Shown here one piece after another: positions 41,588 to 59,940 of a DNA stretch of 64,000 bases. The notes under the pieces were generated by a model. That model ran no database searches. It was not told the DNA's origin and saw only the letters and a list, made by a program, of their open reading frames with translations. Position numbers and translations under genes: made by a program. The number at the start of each line of letters is the position of its first letter. Position 1 is the stretch's first letter. This stretch comes from Monosiga brevicollis MX1 (lineage: Eukaryota; Opisthokonta; Choanoflagellata; Craspedida; Salpingoecidae), in NCBI RefSeq assembly GCF_000002865.3, contig NW_001865087.1, positions 68,009 through 132,008 of the forward strand. Direction: 5' to 3'.

Positions 41588-43039
41588 TCCAACTCCAGTC
41601 TCTTCTCGACGCGTGGCGTTGACTCGCGATCTTACATCGCCGTTCCGCACGGGGTGTGCTCTTTTGCCTGCCTGTGTCTTCTTGGTCAGCCCAATGTGTG
41701 TGGGCTTTGTATTGCATTCGTATGCAACTTGGCATCTGAGATGCTGTCCCCGGTGCTCTCGCCCTTTTTTGCCTCCTTGGGCACAGGCGTTGATTGCGAG
41801 AGCTACCATTGTTCTTGTCGTCGCGATTGTAGCCGTGAGTGGCGGTCCTGTTTTATCTCAAGCCGCCGAGAGTTGTGCCGCAGTGATCTGCACGGCGTTG
41901 GGCTCTTGTTTCCAGCCCAACCTCAAGTCATGATGCTGCCCTCAAAATTTACATCCAAAGTGTTCGACTTGTCACCTTGTGAACTGTGTGCAAATGTTTG
42001 TCAAAGTCGCGCGGCGCTGATTCGACGCGAACACTTCTTCATGGCGCCGTTGGCCAGGCAAAACAAACGAAACCACCACCACCACCACCACCACCACTAA
42101 CACCCCCCCCCCCCCCAAAAAAAAAAAGCACTGCCAGCTCCAAAAAAAAACACCCCTCATATTTTTGGTGTATTTCGTAATAATTTTGCTCGAATTTTAC
42201 TCGAATTTTACTCTTTCATGTTGTTTTGTTGGTGGTGTCATTCCTGTGCAAAGGGCAGCGAGAAGTGTAGTTGGCTGTTTGTAGGAGAGCGTCTGGTACG
42301 TTTCTTGATGCTTACAGCACCGGCAGTTGTGCTTTCAACACCGATAATTATACTTGGCTCGCGCTGTAACGCCAGCTGACACTTGTACGCTCGACTAACT
42401 AGCGCTTGCTCCTTGCCACAGCATTGAAACGAGAGCGAAAGGAATGGCAGAGGTAGCCCGGAGGAGGAGTTGATGACTCATGGCCGCGATGACTCATGGC
42501 CGTTGAATCATTTCAGCTCGACATGCAAGCAATTTGGGTCAGCAACAGCACACGGGACTGAATGCAGGTGCTCGACTCTGCCCCGGGCCTGCCTGCTTTC
42601 TCTTGATCCCTTGGCGCACAACGATAGGATGGGCACAGCAGTAGGCAAAAGAGATTAAATTTGAAATCATTCGGACGAAAGAAGAAAGACACCCATCACC
42701 ATCACACCCACGTCAACATCTCATGTCTTGCGGATGATGGACAGCACACAGTGCTTGCGGAGCATCACGCGGTACTAACCAGACGCCAAGGTCTTGACGC
42801 TGGCAGTGCTCAACGTGAAGCTCGCGGTGAAACTCGGAGGAAAAGACGAAAGATATATGTACATGCTCATTTTGGTCCAGAGAGAAAAGAGAGAAAGGGA
42901 GGGAGAGAAAGCCTGGCATCACTGTCTTGAGCGGTTGAGGCAACTTGAGTACGCCCTGCAGCCCCTTGCCAAGGTGTGCTCGGGATCGGGCTGCCTACTC
43001 TCGACTCCTGATTCTTGCCCACGCCAAAGCGCGCCATGA
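41588..43039. other. convergent intergenic region
   Basis: 3' flanks of PINX1 (+) and the TPR/MSS51-like gene (-). Contains a (CAC)n run at about 42076-42099 followed by a C run and an A run (42105-42127). No coding frame supported. Confidence 0.5.
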
Positions 43040-46000
43040 TCAGCGCTGCAAACCTGGAATGAGAATCTGGTAGCCATTGGCTGGGCCAACCTGCCGTGAG
43101 CCCGTCGACGCCGCGCTCAGCGAGGTGCCCGTGGACTCGAAGCTTGTTAGGGATAACGTGTCACTGCTTGTATCGTCGTTCAACGCCGTAAGCGAAGCAA
43201 AAGGGTTGGCCCCGGTGTATCGAGTCAATGGCGTTAAGAGCATGTTCTGAACCCATTGGCGCACTTGCTGGTGTGCTTCGCCTGAGGTCTGTGTGAAAAG
43301 GAGAGGAATGTTCTTGCGGTGCAAATCATCTACCACGTCCTCCATCCCGGCCGTCAACACGCGATCCAGTCCCGAACCATCCTCCTGCATGACCAATAGG
43401 ACGTCTAGGCATTCGATGACGCAGCCAAATAAAAGTGAGATAAGGTGCTTGGAGCGAGGCAAGCGCCGGTGAGCGGCCCTATCCTTGCTGAGATGATCCG
43501 AGGCCAAAGTACTAACCTGGGCGCGGTAGAAGGTGTGCAGAGGCTTCATACATGCCGGGCATTTGAATATGGCGAAGGTGTTGGACGGGAAGGTCGGCAG
43601 CGCCGGGCAAGGTGTCATCCAGCAATACGCAGGCCGCATCGCGGCTTTCAACTACTTGCCAGAGGTCGAGCGCGCCAACTTCGGGCAGGAGCGCCGCCAA
43701 CTCCAACACGGCGATACCAGCCAACGGGTGTGTGGTAGCCACATGCACCGTCAGGCGGCGGCTTTGGAAGGCCTCCAAGTTGAGGAAGCTGTTGATCATA
43801 TGGGCCACAGTCAAGGCCCACGAGAAGATGCGCGTGGTAGCCTCCACAGCACGGGTGGGGGTGTCCGGCAATGGTCGCTGCAGTCGGAGGTAGTACCACT
43901 CTTGCCACGACTTGAGCTGCTGCTTTTGACTGCCACGCCAGCGCTCGCGGGGAGCCAGGCGCTCGCGATGGAGCTGTTCAAGCTGGCGTTGTTCCTGACC
44001 CACCTCCTCCTGAAGCGGGGCCTCCCAACGAAGCTGATCAAGTTGAACAATGGTGTTTTCGCCCACGCCCAGCGTGGCAAGCTCATCATCCAAAAAACCA
44101 GCAGCCTCGAGGCGCTCGGCAATCTCACGGTGCAAATCAGCAGGGCAGCCGTCATTGCCCACGCTTTGGCGCCGCCGCATCAGGTACCAGGCGGCTAGGT
44201 CGCTGAGGTCGGGGTGAAAGTTGGAGTTTTGTTCACCAGCACGATGCTGGCGAATGGCCAACTGGCTCTGGCGCGACTGTAGCTGCAGCGTTTCATCCCG
44301 GCGCTTGCCAACCTCGTCCAAGGCTCTTTGACACTGTGCCTCCTGAGACAAATGCGGCGAGAGGTCCAGCAAAAGTCAATGCATGCCCGGTGAGTTTGCA
44401 ATCGAGAGCCAAGCAAATATCTGCCTTTCTATGGATGGGCAGGAAAAAGTGTGTTGCGGCGAGCAAAGTCTGGTGGGATGCACCTACCCGTGGGTGATTG
44501 CGGGGAAGAACGGCGAGGGCTTGTTTGTAGGAGCGCGCAGCTCCATCGAGGTCATTTATTTTTTTCAGGGCCATGCCACGACTGTAGTGAGGACGCCACC
44601 ACGCTGGTTCAAGCTGCACGGCTTGATAGGCATCCTGGGCGGCGGCACTATAGTCCATGAGGCCATAGTGTGCAAATGAGCGCATGTTAAAGGTTTGTGC
44701 CAGCTGGTGCTCCTTCTCAGCCGTGGAGTGGTCCTGCTCTTCGCTGATCTCCAGTTCGCCTTGTAAGGCATTGATGATCTTGCTCAAACAGTGCAAAGCG
44801 CTGCGATGGTAACCCTGGCCGAGTAGAATCTTGGCCTCGTGTTGCAGGTTCTCAGTGTCCTGCATGAGATTGCATCATAAGTCTGCACCTACCAGCTCAG
44901 GTTGAGCGGAAGCGTTTTCTTTCATGGGGCGCGCGCATACCTCGGGAGCCGCCACGGGTTCGGTGAGAACGACAGGCCACTTGGGTTGCGGGGAGGAGAG
45001 GTGTTGAACGACTTGCTCGAGGGAGTAGCAGGGCAGCGGGAGGTCATTGAGCTTGAAGTTGTCACCAGGGCGAGCGCGTGCCAGCAGGTGGTGGGACATG
45101 CGCGCCTTGTGTACCAGAGACAAGACAAACTGAAAGGCCAAGGCAGCGGTCAGGCGGGCGTGAACAGGCGAGTCCGAGCCGCCATGGATGGCAAGAGGAA
45201 GGGGCGTGGAGGGGGGCAGCGGCAGACCTGTTGGGGGGCTTCGAGATCGTCAAGCGCCAAGACTTCAAAGCCGGTGGCTTGCTCGTCACTACCATTCTCG
45301 CTGACCATTCCCAGGCGCGGGGGCTGGGAACAGACGGCGCGGCCAAGGCCTCCCATGTGCGAGACGCGGCGCGTGGTGACGGGTGTGGTGGTTTCAAGAG
45401 CCACGGACATTAGGCTGCATACGGAGCCGCGGGGACCCTTGATCGGGGCTGGTGCGTCTCCAGCATCTTCGTCCTCAGGCTCCTCAGCGAGGAGGCTGAG
45501 CTGTGAACTGGAGCGAGCTGTTTGATAGAGTTGGGTCACGGCGGCACTGAAGGAGGCATGACGCTTGGGTGTTGGGAGAAGTGAGGTGAGAGGGGTGTTT
45601 GAAGCTGCGGGAGCTCCACGGAGGGAGCCATTGCTAGAGCACGGATGGGGGTGGGGACAGGCAGTGATCAGGGCAGGAGAACTATGCCGGGGTTGGCGGT
45701 GGTGGGGCCTGACAAAGGGTGGCGCGACGCTCGGGCATCTTACCTGCCGCCGCGAGAGTATTTGGCAAGGATCATGGTGCGCCCGTTTTCCAGGGCTCGC
45801 AGCGAGTATGAAACGTTGTTGGTGGCTTTGATGCGGATGAGGAAGCGACCATCGTTGACGGGTCGGCGGGCGGCGAGTAGGCCTAAAAGGAAGGCCAACG
45901 TGGCACGGAAACAGGCAGGCAGGCAGGCCGGCAGGGTTGTAGAGGCGTGAGCAAAAACACGGCTGTCACGGCTTGGTGGAGATGATGTGGTAAAGGTGTC

Positions 46001-46446
46001 GATCGGGTTTGTCGACAGTTCATCTGCTGGTGTGTGGGGGTGGCTCAAGGGAAAGAGCGTACGTTCAGCACGTTGGCGGGAGATGGCGGGGTGCAGGTAG
46101 GCCGAGACGGGGAGAGCGTTGTTGTCATCGTTGTCGGGAAAACCAGAGTCTCGACTCGGGCAGGACGTGGGTTGGGAGTCTGTCTCGACAAAGCCTTCTT
46201 TATCGATGACGCCGTACTCTGGCAAGTCGGTGGGCAGATGCAACAAATGGTGAGGGCCAGGGCAGTGGAGGCTTCAAACAAGATGACTGAGCAGGCGAGT
46301 GAAGGGCTGAGGGAGTGGCACCGTGTGCTCTGTGTGCTCTGGACAAAACAATGTGTGAGAGAGGCTTTGCACTGACCTGATTCCAAAGTGGCAGTGACGG
46401 CCATGGTCGAGTTGGCAGGCCGGGCAAGCGCCGATTCAGCGTTCAT
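43040..46446 (-). CDS. TPR protein with MSS51 C-terminal-like domain
   Basis: Exons, minus strand: 46446-46377, 46218-46063, 45882-45744, 45546-45228, 45129-44941, 44859-44488, 44342-43517, 43404-43040; 2,436 bases, 811 residues if translation starts at 46446. The middle has TPR helices (GQGYHRSALHCLSKIINAL, AHYGLMDYSAAAQDAYQAVQ, RPHYSRGMALKKINDLDGAA). A Glu/Gln/Arg coiled region follows. The last 280 residues resemble the C-terminal domain of MSS51/zinc-finger-MYND proteins: SWQEWYYLR, then FSWALTVAHMINSFL, RRLTVHVA, LELAALLPEVGALDL, LLPRPDVLLVMQEDGSG and NIPLLFTQT. No MYND zinc finger is in the model. The 5' end is uncertain: a Cys-rich frame (CAACHRPRRKNVAGCAVC) continues upstream of 46446 and might hold a finger. 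Function unknown; domain assignment is moderate. Confidence 0.65.
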
Positions 46447-46928
46447 GGCGGTGCGTGGCCTGGCAGCCTCGGTCAGATTGGAGACCAATTCGACCGGGGT
46501 TGATGACAATGTGTGAGTTGTATCCTCATCAACAAGAGGGCATGTGCTGGTCGGGCGGCGTGTGCTTTGGGGACGGGCGCCGGCGAGGGTGGGTGGGGGA
46601 AGAGCGAGCTGGGGAAGAGGGGAATGCCACCGACAGACAGCACATCCAGCGACGTTCTTCCGCCTCGGCCGATGGCACGCCGCGCAATGGTAGGATAACA
46701 AAAAGGCCTTGCAGTGCTATGTTTGATTCTACGAGCGGGGAGCCAAGCAACAGAAACGTGACTGTATGCGTGCCTGCCTGTGTGAGCGAGTATGGGCATC
46801 GCAGAGCAAGCAGACCGCAGCGCAAGCAGCACGGCAAGATGGAGGAATGTGCGATGGCAAACATGTCGACACACTGTCCGCCACCATCCTCCATCTGCTT
46901 GCATGCATGGAGCCTTGTCATGACGAGC

Positions 46929-47020
<92 letters not shown>

Positions 47021-48065
47021 AAATTTTTAAATTCTTTAGGGCGGAAGGAGTTGATGTCTGGGCTCGAAGTCAGTCAAGGCCTTTGGTCGGGACTTGGCGC
47101 CACAATTGCAGGTGGCCCACCTTGTCCCGCTTCAAAGCTGATCATTGCTCTCTGCTGGTTTGGTGCGTTTGTGCTATGGGGCGGCGACTTTCAAGCCCAT
47201 AGCGTTGGCTCGACGAGCGGCGATGCCAACGGCTTTGCCAACGAAACAGGCGTATCAGTGCCCCAAAGCCCATACCAACTTGTTGGGAGTGTAGACATGA
47301 ATGAATGGATGTCTTCGTGGGACGACGGCGCGACGGTGAGTCGGTGTCCGTGTCCGTGTCCGTGTCCGTGTCGGGGAAGAAGGAAGAGGAATGAGGCGGA
47401 CACGCCGCGCCGGCGCCAAGCGACTCGCACACAGTCACTGCTTTCGTCAAATATTTTGTCAGCAAAATAGATAAAATATGCTCACTGATTTCGAGAAAAA
47501 GGTATTCCACCTAACGAACGATCAAGCCGATACGAGAGGGTAGGGGGGTTGGCAGGTCCAAGTCAGAGAATGTGCAAGTTTACATGCGGCTTTCAAAGTA
47601 AAAACCAAGGCGATTCAGAGGTATCGAGTCCGATCCACCAGTTTCAGAGAGATAGCGCGCGAGCTCGGCGACGATCTCACAAGCAAGTTGACGGGTCAGT
47701 GAATCTCGAGTCTGCAAAAGGGCAGCCGCTTCCCTCCCTCTTCCCGGCTCTCCCCTTTGCCGTACCCCGTTGCACTTGCATCGTGCTTACACATGGGGGA
47801 GGGGGCGTAGCCGGGTGGTGCTTTTGTGTCCTCTGTTGAGCTTGATGCGTCGCATTACGCTGGCCAGGATGCGGTGCAGCTGATGACTATCCGTTGATCG
47901 CTTCTCAACTCGTGCTCGCGCCCGGCGACGATTGGGTAGACGTTTGGCGAGGCGGAGACCAAGTCGGCATCTGCTTGCCTCGCTGATCGGTGGTGACAGC
48001 TTTGCTGTTTGTCCCCTCGCCCGCCCGCTCAGGGCGCACGGGCTGAATCGTTGCCACCATCAAAC
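46447..48065. other. divergent region between TPR/MSS51-like and PTP genes
   Basis: Holds a long (GA)n at 46932-47013 (CT on the strand of the leftward gene) and a short TCCGTG-type repeat at about 47346-47373. An open frame at about 47050-47450 has a hydrophobic stretch (LIIALCWFGAFVLWGG), but no start, splice or family support, so it is not called. Confidence 0.5.
46932..47013. repeat. (GA)n microsatellite
   Basis: About 40 GA units between two divergent genes; reads as CT on the coding strand of the minus-strand gene. Confidence 0.95.
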
Positions 48066-51000
48066 ATGGACAAGCACCTGGCTCCCTTTGATCCAGCGTC
48101 GTACACACGCCTGGATCTCCAGCAACCATCGCTGGATGCCATTCCGCCTTATGCGCGGGGCCGCGTCTACAACCGCTACAATGACATTCTCCCCTCGCCC
48201 GCCTCGCGCGTCATCCTGCCCGAGGAACGTGGCGATCCCGCCACGACCTACATCAACGCCAATTATCTCCCCTTTCTCGGTAACCCAAAGGCCTACATTG
48301 CCGCCATGGGCCCCCTCCCCACCACCATTCACAGGTCGGCCGGCCCGCTCGGCCCTCTTGTTCGAAGATACCTCGTGTTACTCTTTTTTGTTTTGTTTTG
48401 TTTTGTGTTCCGCTCACGCATGACTGCTCCTTGGATCGATTTCCAATCTCCAAATCAGCTTTCTGCGCATGGTGATCGAGCACAAGACCGTCGCCATGGT
48501 ATGCCCCCGCAGTCCGCCCCCACAGTCCGTCTCCGCCATCCACTGCCCGCCAAACATGCGTCGGCTTCCCTGTCTCACCATGTTCACTCGACAGGTCATG
48601 ACCACAAACTTTGAAGAAAAAGGTCGCAAAAAGTGTGAATGGTATGCATCCGTCTGTCCATCGCGCCGTGACCCAACGGTCTCCCGCTGCCCTGGACGCA
48701 CAGGCGCGCAGCCGTCTAATTCTTGCTTCTTTGCCGTTCTGAAAACTTTAGTTATTGGCCAGAGCTCCCGCAAGATACCATGGAGTTTGGCGACATCAAG
48801 GTCCTCTTCCTTCCGGTTCCCCTCACCGCCTTTCCTCCCACTCTAACCAGCCAGATCTCACCCACGGCCATTGCCCCTGGCTGGACAGGTCTTCAACGAG
48901 GGTCAACAGCAAGAGCAGTTCTTCCGCATCACCCGCTTGCGGCTGGAGCGGGGTGGCACGATCCATCGCGTTACGCACTTCTTTTACAACACATGGCCCG
49001 ATCGCGTGCGTCTGCCCATACCTGTGACTTTTGTGCAAGGGTCAACTCTCCTTCAAATTCTCATACGCCCACTTCTGCTCCGATGATTTTTTTTTTTTTC
49101 CCTCTTTTCTTCTTTTGATTCTGCTCCTACCCTGGACCCATGTTTAGGGTGTGCCACGAAGTGATGATAACGTCATGTTGACGCGTGGAGTGGTCAAGAT
49201 GCTGGCTGCCGTGCGGCGCCATCGCATCCAGACCGACAAGGCCACCAGCCCCCTTCTCGTGCATTGCTCAGCCGGCGTCGGCCGTACCGGGTGCTTTGTT
49301 CTCATTGATCAATGCTTCCGCCTTTTGGAACACAATCAACGCGTAAGCCGTCGCACCTTTGCTTGTGCACGCCCCACGCCCCACGGCCTTGTCCTCGTTG
49401 CCTCATGTACCTGGGGCCCGAACCCTCCTTCCATTCATTCGTAGCTGGATCTGGCGGCCTTGATCAAGGAAAACCGTCGCTATCGCATGGCCTTTGTCCA
49501 AACTCCCGAACAGTTTGAGTTTGCTTGGCGCACCGTCGCTGGTTACATCAACTTTCGCCTGGTGCGCATGACCTCAAATCGGCGAAGCTTGCAGGCTGAT
49601 GGCCCCATAATTTTCAGCCCGCCCTGATGCAGCCCAAGCTCACGGCGTCCGCGAACTTGTGTGTCGTAGAAAACTATGGCCCAGGCCCAAGCTACACCCT
49701 CTTCCACGAGCTCCAGTCAAGCCCCCGTGCCCGCCGCCAGAGCAAGCCCTGCACCGGTACCGGCGGCCGAGCCCTCCCCTCCAACCAGTCCCCGCGAGCC
49801 CAAGGAAGGGGACGTGCTCATTACGACCGAGGCCTACAGCAATCCGGACGGACACGACGACACACTCTCCTTTCAGGTGCCTGCCCATCCTTCAAAGTCT
49901 GCAGCCGCTTTCCCTTCTCAGGCCCCAGTTCTCTCACGTACACCTTCTCTTGGACGCCTCTGGTCGTCCTCCCAATCACGCATCCACAATTGCTAGGCGG
50001 GCATGCGCTGTATCCTCATGGAAAAGTCAGAACACTGGTGGCGCGTTTCCATGCGCAATCAGGACGGCTGGGTGCTACCTAGCCTTTTGCGTCCTGTCGG
50101 CACCACGCCAGTGCCATCGTCAGGGTCTACTGCGGCGCCAGCATCTGCCAAGCCCACTACCAAGACCCCAAGCGCGCAGACAAACACCCAAGAAGCGGCG
50201 CCAGACCTCTTTGCCACTAAATCCACCCCAGCAGCCGAGGAACCCCCGACCGTGCGTTGTTGTGTCACGCTCTCAACTGGTGTCCAGACGAGTGATGCCA
50301 CAGCCTTCCGTATGATGCACTCATGCGAAGCGTCATGCCGGCGTGAATGGCTCCTTCTGGTAGAAACAAGCTGCTTTGGGCGGCCATGATAGCCAAAGCG
50401 GATCAAGGGCGCTGTCTGCAGCTACATCTGCTTCCTCGCTGCGTTCGACCACGTCACCTTTTGATAATCCCTTCGGCAAAGAGCCACGTGCTGCCGGAAC
50501 GGCCTCGCCCACTCCCATGCAGAATCCGTTCTCGGCCAAAGCAGGCAACTTTAGACGCCCCACTCGCTCGTCCAGTTCCTCCACCACTGGTGGAGTCATC
50601 ACCAAGAACCCTTTTTTGGCCTCCATGGTAGGTCAAGGGGTGGCTTGAGTTGGGCACGGATTGATGGGACGAGGCCCAACAGAGTTGTCGTAGCTTATGT
50701 CACGATGCATTTGTTTCCCATTCCCCTCTCGGTCGTCCGCTGAGTAGAAAGTCAAGCCCGGCCAAAAGCTGCAGGCGCGACCAGAGCTCAGCTCGTCGGC
50801 CAAGTCCAGCGTGGCGACTGATGCCACGACTGCCAGCAGCATGGATACCGCGCCACCCCGGGACGATGCCGATGAGGACGAGGTTTTTGATGACCCTGAT
50901 CCTGGTGGGTCTGGTTGCAGAGGCGTGGCGCAGCGTGGGGTGGCATGGCATTGTTTTAATTTTTCTGAGGTTAGCTCATGGTATGCTCATGTTGATGACG

Positions 51001-52002
51001 AAATAGCTCCTGTGGCAAGTCCAGTCAAGCAGCAAGGGGTGAGTTCTTACGCCCCCCGCCTCCTTTTTTCAAGGAGGCCACAAGCGCATGGGCAGTCGCA
51101 AGTGGGTTTGAGTTGGGTTGACCTGGAGTGCTTGTTGTCTAGGTGCTCGAGCAAGAGCGACCTCTAACATTTGAAGAGATTATGGATCGAGCCACCCGGA
51201 TGGACGAGAACGGCGACGAGGTGTGTTCAAATTTTCGAGCCCTTGATGCATGCCGTGCAACCGTCTATTCTCAACAGAATTTTTCTGCTGAATCACAGCT
51301 CCCTCCGTCGGACGACGAGCCCGAAACTGAGGTTAAAAAGCCTGATGGCGTTGCAGCTGCGGTGGCTCGGGATCAGCCGGTTGTGCCGACTCAGCGCGCC
51401 CCGGCTGCCGAGACCACAATGCCTGTCTCCAGTGGTATGTGGCAGCGCAGCGTGGAAACATGCCACATATTCGTCGAAGGAACAAAGGGGTGTGGGTTGC
51501 GACTCACAATGGTCCTCTTTCGTTGAATCTTGACGTTGTGGTTGAATGGGTGTATTTGCAGTTGAAAAGGCACCGCGGCCAAAGGAGGCCTACCAGTCTG
51601 ATTTGCCGGTGGGTTGACTGTTGCGCGGGTCTGCCGCCATTCGCCTCGGTCATCACTCATCTTCTTTCACCACTTTGGGCAGGCTTGGACGTATGTGGAT
51701 GAGCACGGTGAGCTGCGTCGACTGGCAGATCTGGCGCCGGCTTATAAGGTACGCAGCTGCTTGCGAGGCGTGACCGAGGCGCTCGCGTGTGTGGGTTGCA
51801 TCAGTCGGCGATGCGTGCGGTTCGATTTGTGTGGCCATCCATGCTGACGCCTGTCGCTGTGCAATAGCATGAATTTTCTTTGGACCAAGCCCGGCTGCGT
51901 CATTTCAGTGAGATTGAGGGCCCGGCCATCGTGTCGCACAACCAAGAGTGGATTGAGCTTGCGACGGGTCTACCCGCGCGTGCCCTCGTCTCCGAAGCCT
52001 GA
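48066..52002 (+). CDS. non-receptor protein tyrosine phosphatase with C-terminal SH3 domain and NPF motifs
   Basis: Seventeen exons: 48066-48334, 48459-48498, 48595-48641, 48752-48800, 48889-49005, 49148-49342, 49445-49561, 49670-49876, 49997-50251, 50364-50627, 50748-50904, 51007-51038, 51143-51220, 51299-51434, 51562-51608, 51683-51748, 51868-52002; 2,211 bases, 736 residues. The PTP domain (1-278) has NRYNDILP, YINANYLPF, CEWYWPE-like YWPELP, TWPD (Asp173), VHCSAGVGRTG (Cys214) and the Q-loop FVQTPEQFEF, so it should be active. Residues about 325-375 form an SH3 domain (TTEAYS, TLSF, EHWWRVS, GWVLPSLL). NPF tripeptides at 467, 486 and 514 are EH-domain ligands. No signal peptide or membrane helix, so cytosolic. 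The PTP-to-SH3 junction depends on the intron 49562-49669, whose acceptor (gtcgtag) joins in frame. An alternative is a separate gene starting at Met 49676. Confidence 0.85.
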
Positions 52003-59447
<7,445 letters not shown>

Positions 59448-59940
59448 GGCAGGATTATGAGCTTGCCATCAGAGCCGACGTTTCTTTCCGTGAAAGATAT
59501 CGACCGATGAGATATGAATGCGAATATCAACAATCGATTGGGTTTTGTACTGATGGAAAATGGGATTCCCGGGCGAAATCACCTGTGTTTTTTAAACGAT
59601 CGACCAGCTCCCATCCATGGCAGTGAGTCTTGACCGTTGTATCTGCAGCACTTGTTTTCACGTTGCATGCTTTCTTTTTTTCTATCTTCTTCTTCATGAT
59701 CACGACACCACCCCGCATCCCTTCACCGCTGGCCCTGTCTGTGAACGGCGAAGAATTTTCGTTGTTTTCATGTAATTGGACCCTAACTCTTGTGGTTGCC
59801 CACGTGCTACGATGCGCCACGCAAAACGCGGTCAGATGCCGCAAAGGCGATGTACCAGCATCCAATTCGTCATGTGGGAAAGGGGTTTCCGTCCCAGGGC
59901 TCTAGCTTCTTCGACAATCCAGCACTGCAGCGCACATGGC
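59448..59940. other. convergent intergenic region (RTK and CIAO1 3' flanks)
   Basis: No gene seen; T-rich stretch at about 59669-59695. No canonical AATAAA was found for either gene. Confidence 0.5.

Noticed and set aside
46766-47470. Open frame with a hydrophobic segment upstream of the PTP gene
   Set aside because: Half of it is (GA)n translation, there is no credible start or splice site, and no similarity is recognised.
49676-50640. SH3/NPF protein as a separate gene starting at Met 49676
   Set aside because: Possible, but the acceptor at 49667-49669 joins the PTP exon in frame and a stop lies directly upstream of that Met only in unspliced sequence. The fusion is preferred, with the alternative stated.
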